Assembly: GCA_016584495.1 (NCBI GenBank)
Contig: WAID01000004.1
Coordinates: 62,001 to 126,000 of the forward strand
Length of the DNA: 64,000 nt
Direction of reading: 5' to 3'
Origin: Celoporthe dispersa
Lineage: Eukaryota > Ascomycota > Sordariomycetes > Diaporthales > Cryphonectriaceae
The notes under the pieces were generated by a model. The model was not told the DNA's origin. It ran no database searches and worked only from the letters and a program-made list of their open reading frames with translations. Position 1 is the first letter of the stretch. Each line of letters starts with the position of its first letter. Of this stretch, positions 57,737 through 64,000 are shown in pieces. A program made the position numbers and the translations under genes.

Positions 57737-60259
57737 CTACCACAGTTCGCAAGTAGGCTCCCTGACAGGGCAGTTAAAGGCCTCGCGGAACTCGCGAGAG
57801 TTCGATGTTGTTCCCTGTGATGATGGTCAGCGGGAAAGTCCACGCGCTAAAAGACTCAAAAAAGGCAGACTGCGCTTCATTACCTTGATTCTGTACTGGT
57901 TAGGGCTGTGAGGGTCCGTGTAGATCAGCTGTACCGACCTCTCCTCGCGCGATTTCCCACACCAGGTCAGCCCATAGGCGAGAAAGAAGACCTGCTCCTT
58001 CGTGAAGTGCTCCAGCCCGGGGAGCTGCAGGTCGGTCTTCTCGTTGTCGCGCTGCCGCCAGGACTGGAACGCGGCAGTGAGACCGCCGGCGTCAGCAATG
58101 TTCTCTCCGAGCGTGAGCTTCCCGTTCACGTGGAGTGGTCCGTCCTTGGTCGGGATGGAATAGTTGGAGTACTGCTCGACGAAGCAGTCCGTCTTGGTCT
58201 TGAAGGCCTCGATGGTCGACTTGTCCCACCAGTCAGTATAGTTCCCGTTCTGATCGTAGTTCCGACCTGACGAATCGAAGGCGTGCGACAGCTCGTGGCC
58301 CGCAACGGCGCCAAAGGCTCCATACGACAGGTACTTGGGCACAGAGGGATCATAAAAGACGGGGGCCTGCATGATGCCGGCTGGGAACACGATCTCGTTG
58401 CCAGGCGGGTTGTAATACGCATTGACAGTGGGCGCGGACATGCCCCACTCGGCCTTGTCCACGGGCTTGTCGACCTGCGCCCACTCGCGCTTGACGTCGT
58501 TCTTGGTCGAGGCCAGCCTGTTGGCAAAGAAGGCGTCGGAGGATACAGGCACCTCGCTGTAGTACTCCTGAAGCTCTGCCGCGTCGGTGACATCCGGGCT
58601 CTCTGTGGGGTACCCGATCTTCTGGCGGATCAAGTTGACCTTGTCGATCGCGAGCTGGCGGACCGCCTTGGTCATCCACTCGGAGTGCTCGAGCTTGACG
58701 ATGAACTCATCCTTGATATCATGGATGATCTGGTCGCCGAGATCCTTGGCTTCCTTGGAGAAGGCGGTCTCGACGAAGAAGCGGCTCAGGATCCAGGGAA
58801 GATCGCTATCGACCACGCCGACACACGTCCTCCACCTCTCTGGCTTGACATCCGGCTCCTTGCCCTGGAGCTTGTTGTTGAACCTGCGGAGGGGCTCGAC
58901 TGCATCACTCTCCACCGCCGCCCCGTAGGACTGCACCACCTTCCAGAGAAGGTACGCCTTGACGACGTCCCGTTTCTGGGCTGACAGGATATCGGAGAGG
59001 GACTCGAGGTAGTCTGGAGAGGCCACGATGACTTTGGACGGCTCGTAGCCGTCGGCAAGACTCGTGATGAGGCTCTTCACCGAGATGGCAGGGTTGTACG
59101 AGTCGGCCTCGTCCAGGGTCTTGGGGTTGTAGACCTTGGTGATGTCGGACAGGTCCTCGGGATCAGGAGCTGCGGCAGCCATCTGCGACTCGAAATCGAC
59201 CAGCTCAGCGACGACCCTCTTGTTCACATGGTCCGGCGCCCCTGGGTGGTGGAAGACCGAGAGCACATCGTGCCCCCTCCCCCTCCTGGCCTCATCCATC
59301 AGGCCCTGGAGAACGGCGCCGATCGTCTCCTTGTACGCAGCCACCATCTCGGTCCTGTTGTAGTACTGCTTTGACGGCAGACCGAAAGAGTAGGGAGGGC
59401 TGAGCGACACGACATTGGCGTCAGGATCCTTGTCATCAGCACCAACACCCAGGGAGATCGGGGTCCTGGCCCCGATGCTCATCAGGAATGCCACAGCGTT
59501 GGTGAGAGCATGATCTTCATGGGGATTATGCAGGGAGTACAGCCTTCCGACCTCGCCGAGCAGGTCGAGCAGCGGCCTAGACCCGATGGACCGCAGCAGG
59601 GTCTCGTTCAGGCAGGCGTTGTATCCGTCCTGCATCTTGGCGAAGATCTCCTGGTCTGGGGAAGAGGCAGTCCAGAAGAGAGAGGTGTCCCGGGGGGCTG
59701 GAGACTCGAGGATACGCTTCAGGATGAGCTGGCCCTCCTCGCTCATGATCTGCAGGCTGCCCACGCTGGTCTGGTCCTCGCGGATCTCGTGGGCGGCATC
59801 GAAGCCCTCGCAGGCGTAGGCGCGGAAGTCCTCGCACGGGTCGAGCTCCTTATATCTGTTCTCCCGCGAGTAAGTAACTCCACATACAGAAGCCGTGATG
59901 GGTGCCTAGGAAGATAAGTCTACTAGCTAACCTGGGTGAGATGCTCCGCAGCAGCGTAGCCGAGGCGAGGACGCACTCAGCAGCGGTGCATATCTTGGCC
60001 TCGCCACCTGGGGCTGGCACCACGGGCGAATCATCTTCTCCTTCTTCTCTCCGGGCCAGGAAGGTCACCAGGAAGAGGGCGATGAAAAAGACGAGGAGCA
60101 GGCTCAGGATGATGTTAGCGATGTGACCTGCGAGCCAGCTCGCCAGGCGCCCCGTCCTCGACCGTTCGTGAGCTTCCTCTCTGCGACGCCGTCGCGGCCC
60201 AGAAGAGGAGTCCTCTCACTGGCGGGGACGTCGTTGGAGGAAGGGTTGATGTCCGACAT
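57737..60259 (-). CDS. M13 zinc metallopeptidase (neprilysin-like), frame broken near N-terminus
   Basis: This is a type II membrane endopeptidase. Exons are 59932-60259, 57884-59855 and 57737-57814, with 2378 coding nt, one short of 793 codons. The start MSDINPSSNDVPASERTPLL contains an acidic dileucine-type signal. A single membrane span (IANIILSLLLVFFIALFLVTF) lies in another frame, so one base is missing at about 60,150-60,220. The luminal part has ICTAAECVLASA, then DPCEDFRAYACEGF, NAYYNPPGNEIVFPAGIM, the zinc site VAGHELSHAFDSSG and the third ligand in LGENIADAGGL. The short last exon ends REAFNCPVREPTCELW, the expected family C-terminus. The length fits the family. It should act at the cell surface or in the endomembrane lumen on small peptides. 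Confidence 0.92.
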
Positions 60260-60868
60260 GACTGTGATTTGTGGTGGACTCCAAAAATGGGGGGTCCAAC
60301 CTTTTGACGGAGAAGGAAAGTGCAGTCGGATGGATGCGGTGGTGTGTGTTTATATGTGAGATGGGGTGGAAATGTGGGGCCAGAGCTGGGGATGTGGCAG
60401 GTGCGTTGTCGGCTGACGTAACGCGGGAGCATCGTCCACTTGCCGTGATGCCCCTGAACATGGGCCTCTGTAACTCCCGGCCGTACCATGGTAGAAGTAC
60501 GTAAGTACACGCACATTAGCATTCGATGGTTCATTTCTTGGACACACGCCAAATTTCCACCGACAAGTGTCGTGCCGTGGGTTTAGGATTCGAGTAAAAA
60601 AGCATGCCACGTACTTATGAACCGGCACAAGGTCTTGCCTGCTTGGATCTTGTCGCGATAAATCGCAGGCAGTCGTCTTGTCCAGACGGCCCGTCCCGTC
60701 GGGTGAGCTATAGTCTGACCTCGTCTCCAGGGGTGGTAGGCTGAGGCCATCTGCGGGTGGCGTCTCTCGTGAGTTGTATGTGGGTAGAATCACGCTTAGC
60801 CCAATGGTAGTAATGTACGTCGTGTGGTATCTGATGAAATATCCAAATTCTTAGCCCCCTCGGGCCCA
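60260..60868. other. Intergenic stretch before Vps41
   Basis: This is the promoter side of the peptidase gene and the 3' flank of the Vps41 gene. No coding sequence is seen. Confidence 0.4.
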
Positions 60869-63800
60869 TCACCTCACCTCCTCCGTCTTCGCGCAGATGG
60901 GACACCCTCTGATCCGGTCTCTCAGCAGCCTCGCATGCGTGACCTTCGTGCCCACCGTTCTCCTCATGCCCTGCCTCTCCTCATCCTCGTGCGCCGCATA
61001 GCGGCCAAAGTCCGCGATATCCCTTGTCGGCTGATCCGGGTGCAGCACCTGCAACAGGTGTGTCAGGTGGTACACATGTCCACAGGCAAAGCCCACCATC
61101 GTCTCCTCTTCCCATTCCGTAAATGGCTCCAGACACTGCGCCGCCGCACAGTGGCCGGGCTTCCACTTCTTTGCGGGCTTCTTGATCGGCGGCGGCTGTG
61201 GCGCGGCGACAGCGTCGTTCGTCCCCTTCGAGGTACTTGTTGCCGCCTTGGTGGATGGTTCGTCGGCCCCGACGGAGTGAACGGAGGCTGTATCGGATAC
61301 CACGCTCTTGGTCTCTACGTCCACGTGGTCGGCGTTCTTCACCACGACCTCGTATTTGATCCCTCTGCGCTGGCCGTTTCGGAGGGTCGCTTGTGCAGCA
61401 GCGACTTCGCTTCTGAGTACCCTCGCAACGCCCTCGCTGATGCTGTATTGGATCTCGTGCTCCTTCATTATGTGCTTCAGACCCTCTCGTAGGCCTTCGA
61501 TCTCCAGACCTTCGGGAATCCTCCTCACTAGCGTGATGGGGTTAATGGCGGTGCCGACTTCTTCGAGCAGTCCTCGGATGAAACGCGGCTTGTCCATGCT
61601 GTAGTTCAAGAGGTCCTCCCATAGGTCCGGGTCGTCAAGATCTTTGGCAAAGGCAATCGCTCGGCTCACGTCGCCCAGGCGGTCTATGATGAGATATAGA
61701 GCGCGCTTCATCTGGCCTGTCTTGGAGTACAGGTAGACGAGCTCGGGAATGTAGCTGTGCTCTTCACATTCTTGGACGGCCTGCCATGTCGTCAGTATCT
61801 TGACGGGAGGAAAGACAACGGCCAAAAAAAAAAAAAAAAAGGCTCGGTAGGACTGACCTTTTCAAAGGTGTACGATGTCGAGGTCTTCAGAAAGTCCATG
61901 AGAATGGACTGATCATACAGCGCGAAAAGATGGACGGCCAAGTTCGCAAACCCATCAACCAGGCTCTGGCTCTCCATGACAAGCCGCTCGCGGTTCTCAC
62001 CCATATGTTCTTGAACCCCTTCGCCTCTGAAGAGCGCACGCAGGTAGAAGAAAAGATAGAGGTTCAGCTCTTTCTCCCGCAACTGGGACACCACGGCCTC
62101 CGGTCGGACCAGTCCGTGCTGGGCTTCGTCGACCAGAAGCGTGATCGCCTCGGAGGTCGCTTCCTCCAGGTCTTTCATTTCCATCTGGTCCTGTTTATCT
62201 GCAGGGACGCGGAGGGTCACGAAGCTCGGTATATCGTCCGCCACAGCATCGGCCAGATGACTATCTTTGATCAGCCTCATTGCGGAGTCGGCATCTTGGA
62301 GCCTGATATAGTAACGGAGGGCCTCCCTATGGCGACCGTTGACCTCACACAGCTTCGCTAGGCTTTCCACGACGATCTTCCAGTCTCGCCCCTTCACGCC
62401 GTCCTCAACGCTGTCCAGCCGCACATCACGATACTTCAGCTGGTTCTCCAGGGTGGTCGTGACACTATCGACATCGAACAGATCTGAATGCCATCTGTCC
62501 AGGAGGTCCTTGAGCCGTAATTTGTCTGTCTGGATGTAGTGCTTGAGCACTACTTCATAGACGATGGACGGGATCGGGGGCCGCATCGGCTCGATTGGGA
62601 TGAAGTTTGTGATCTCGTCGAACTTGTCGGCGTGGGCAAACGCGTAGACCCACTTCTCCCATTGATCAGAAGAGGTGAGTACTTTTCCAGCCACCTGACC
62701 GGCGCGTTGCCATTCCCCGGTATCGACCAGCTGCTGGAGCCAGAGCTCGCCGATCCGCCGCTTTTCCTTGTCGACCATAACATTGGCCTGTTTGCCGACC
62801 TCGTCGATCACCGACGCAGTATCGGCGTAAAAATCGTCCGTCGTCTGTGACCGACTTAGTATGCCTGGCGATGCGATGTCTTGGAGACTGTCTGTGGTGA
62901 TGACGATCTCCGGATTCTCGTCGACTAGCTCCCAGGCCCGCCGGTATTCGCGCCGCTCTACAAGCCATGAGAGATGGTCGCCCAAATCGCGCTTCGTGGC
63001 GAGGATGCAATCATAAGGACTATGCACAAAGATCTTAGTGCCAGGTTTCGATAGGCTAGGATGCACACTTGGCGAGGTCTGTCGTAGAGACTGCGCCCTG
63101 ACGCTCCCTGCGATGCTTGGTGTTTTGGGAGCAGAGCCAGCTTCGTTGCTATGTCCACTGCGAACGCTGGCGGCAGAGCTGAAGAGGGCCTTCGTGGGAT
63201 ACATTGCCACATTCCAGACGTCAGTACCGATCCCGGCCATAGTTTCGAGGTATCCTTTGGACCCCACCACTGCCGCAGCCATCTGCTGTGGGAGTACGCC
63301 TAAATGGTAGTCATTTGAGCTGAGGCGATCGTGTCGACTGATGCTGAGGCTGTCCTTGTCAATCTCTGCCTGGGAAATCAGATCGATCAGTCGCAGCTCC
63401 GGAGGAGGGTGGTTTTGGCGACGTCGAATGCCGCCCGAGGGACCGCTGCCGGCGGAGCTCGTCGACGGCTCAGCCTTGTGGCCGTGAGCAGGTTTCTTCT
63501 CCTCATCATCGGCCCCGCCTTCTTCATCGTGAAGAGGGTAAGCAAGAACTAGTAACAGGCTCTGGGTATATAATGAAATGCCTGAAATGATGCAGTCCAT
63601 GCGTAAACTAGCTTGAGGTCAGCGCCAGGCTATGACTCCAAGACGGGCGGGTGAGGCACTCACATTTTTACCATCTCCGCCTTACCAAGGCTACGCTCAT
63701 CAGCATTCATGCCTGCGCCGTGGATATGGATGATCCAAATCGTGCCGCCCCAGCCAACCAAAAGTCTTTCCGTCTGCCTTTTGTCACGGCTTTGGTGAAG

Positions 63801-64000
63801 CTTGAGTTTCTCTGCAGCCGGAGAGGAGGGGCCAGCGTCGTCAGCGGCCTTGGTGTCGTCGCTCGCTGGTACAGACTGCTCGTCAATCCACTCGACTCTG
63901 CCTTTCCACACGCTGGCCATGGTCTCCCACTCATCAGTCTGTGGCCTGTCATAATGGCCAATCCGCTTCCAAGCATCGTCCGGTTCACCGTTGTCCAGAT
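60869..64000 (-). CDS. vps41: Vps41, HOPS/vacuolar sorting subunit (5' end outside window)
   Basis: Vps41 is a HOPS subunit that tethers vesicles and endosomes to the vacuole. The gene enters from the right edge; exons seen are >64000-63664, 63607-61858 and 61780-60869, with introns of 56 and 77 nt. The upstream part is the end of the beta-propeller: WKGRVEWIDEQ, then LLVGWGGTIWIIHIH, then GKAEMVKI-LRMDCIISGI formed across a splice. The central part is a clathrin-heavy-chain-repeat helical region (AWELVDENPEI, VYEVVLKHYIQTDKLRLKDL, ALRYYIRLQDADSAMRLI). After the last intron, LVYLYSKTGQMKRALYLIID leads to a C-terminal RING-like zinc site: CAAAQC, then CGHVYHLTHLL, then CPIC near the end. These are hallmark features of Vps41. 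A long A run (about 61,823-61,840) lies in the second intron. No frame break is seen. Confidence 0.93.

Overview
This is a filamentous ascomycete (Pezizomycotina) chromosome segment. The genes carry short GT..AG introns of about 50-200 nt, often with a CTAAC or CTGAC branch point. The families are typical of these fungi: an HsbA-like secreted protein, a class-3 lipase, Dal5-type and monocarboxylate-type MFS carriers, a Zn2Cys6 regulator, an iterative non-reducing polyketide synthase, an M13 peptidase and the HOPS subunit Vps41. I cannot name the genus from the sequence.

Layout. 0.7-11 kb: two unrecognised genes, a Dal5-type MFS carrier, an HsbA-like secreted protein, a peroxiredoxin-like protein and a small secreted protein. 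11-18 kb: gene-poor, with relics of an aspartate aminotransferase and of a DUF1810-type gene. 18-23 kb: secreted class-3 lipase, Mpv17/Sym1-type membrane protein and a monocarboxylate-type MFS carrier. 26-54 kb: a biosynthetic gene cluster. 54.3-54.8 kb: decayed gene fragments, one of them the C-terminus of a Baeyer-Villiger monooxygenase. 55-64 kb: housekeeping-type genes (amino-acid/choline/GABA permease, M13 metallopeptidase, Vps41 cut by the right edge).

The cluster holds, in order, a Zn2Cys6 regulator (25.9 kb), a salicylate-hydroxylase-like FAD monooxygenase (28.2 kb), a questin-oxidase-like protein (31.2 kb), a phenol-hydroxylase-like FAD monooxygenase (34.1 kb), an FSH1/CitA-type serine hydrolase (36.5 kb), a SAT-KS-AT-PT-ACP-CMeT-R polyketide synthase (38.2-46.1 kb), an aldehyde dehydrogenase (47.1 kb) and a class B flavin monooxygenase (51.5 kb). 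By analogy with citrinin, tropolone, sorbicillin and azaphilone pathways, the synthase should make a C-methylated polyketide aldehyde. The hydrolase would help turnover or release, the flavoenzymes would hydroxylate, dearomatise or cleave the ring, and the dehydrogenase would oxidise an aldehyde to an acid. The product is not predictable here. The product-template dyad looks substituted, which makes the first cyclisation an open question.

At least five otherwise well-formed genes each lack exactly one base (reading frame off by -1), a sixth probably does, and the synthase is off by +1. Genes with no break (for example 28.2, 31.2 and 34.1 kb) sum exactly to whole codons. I read most of these breaks as assembly indels rather than gene death. 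Exon joins were derived by eye from splice signals and frame arithmetic; homology calls are from recognised motifs, without any database search.
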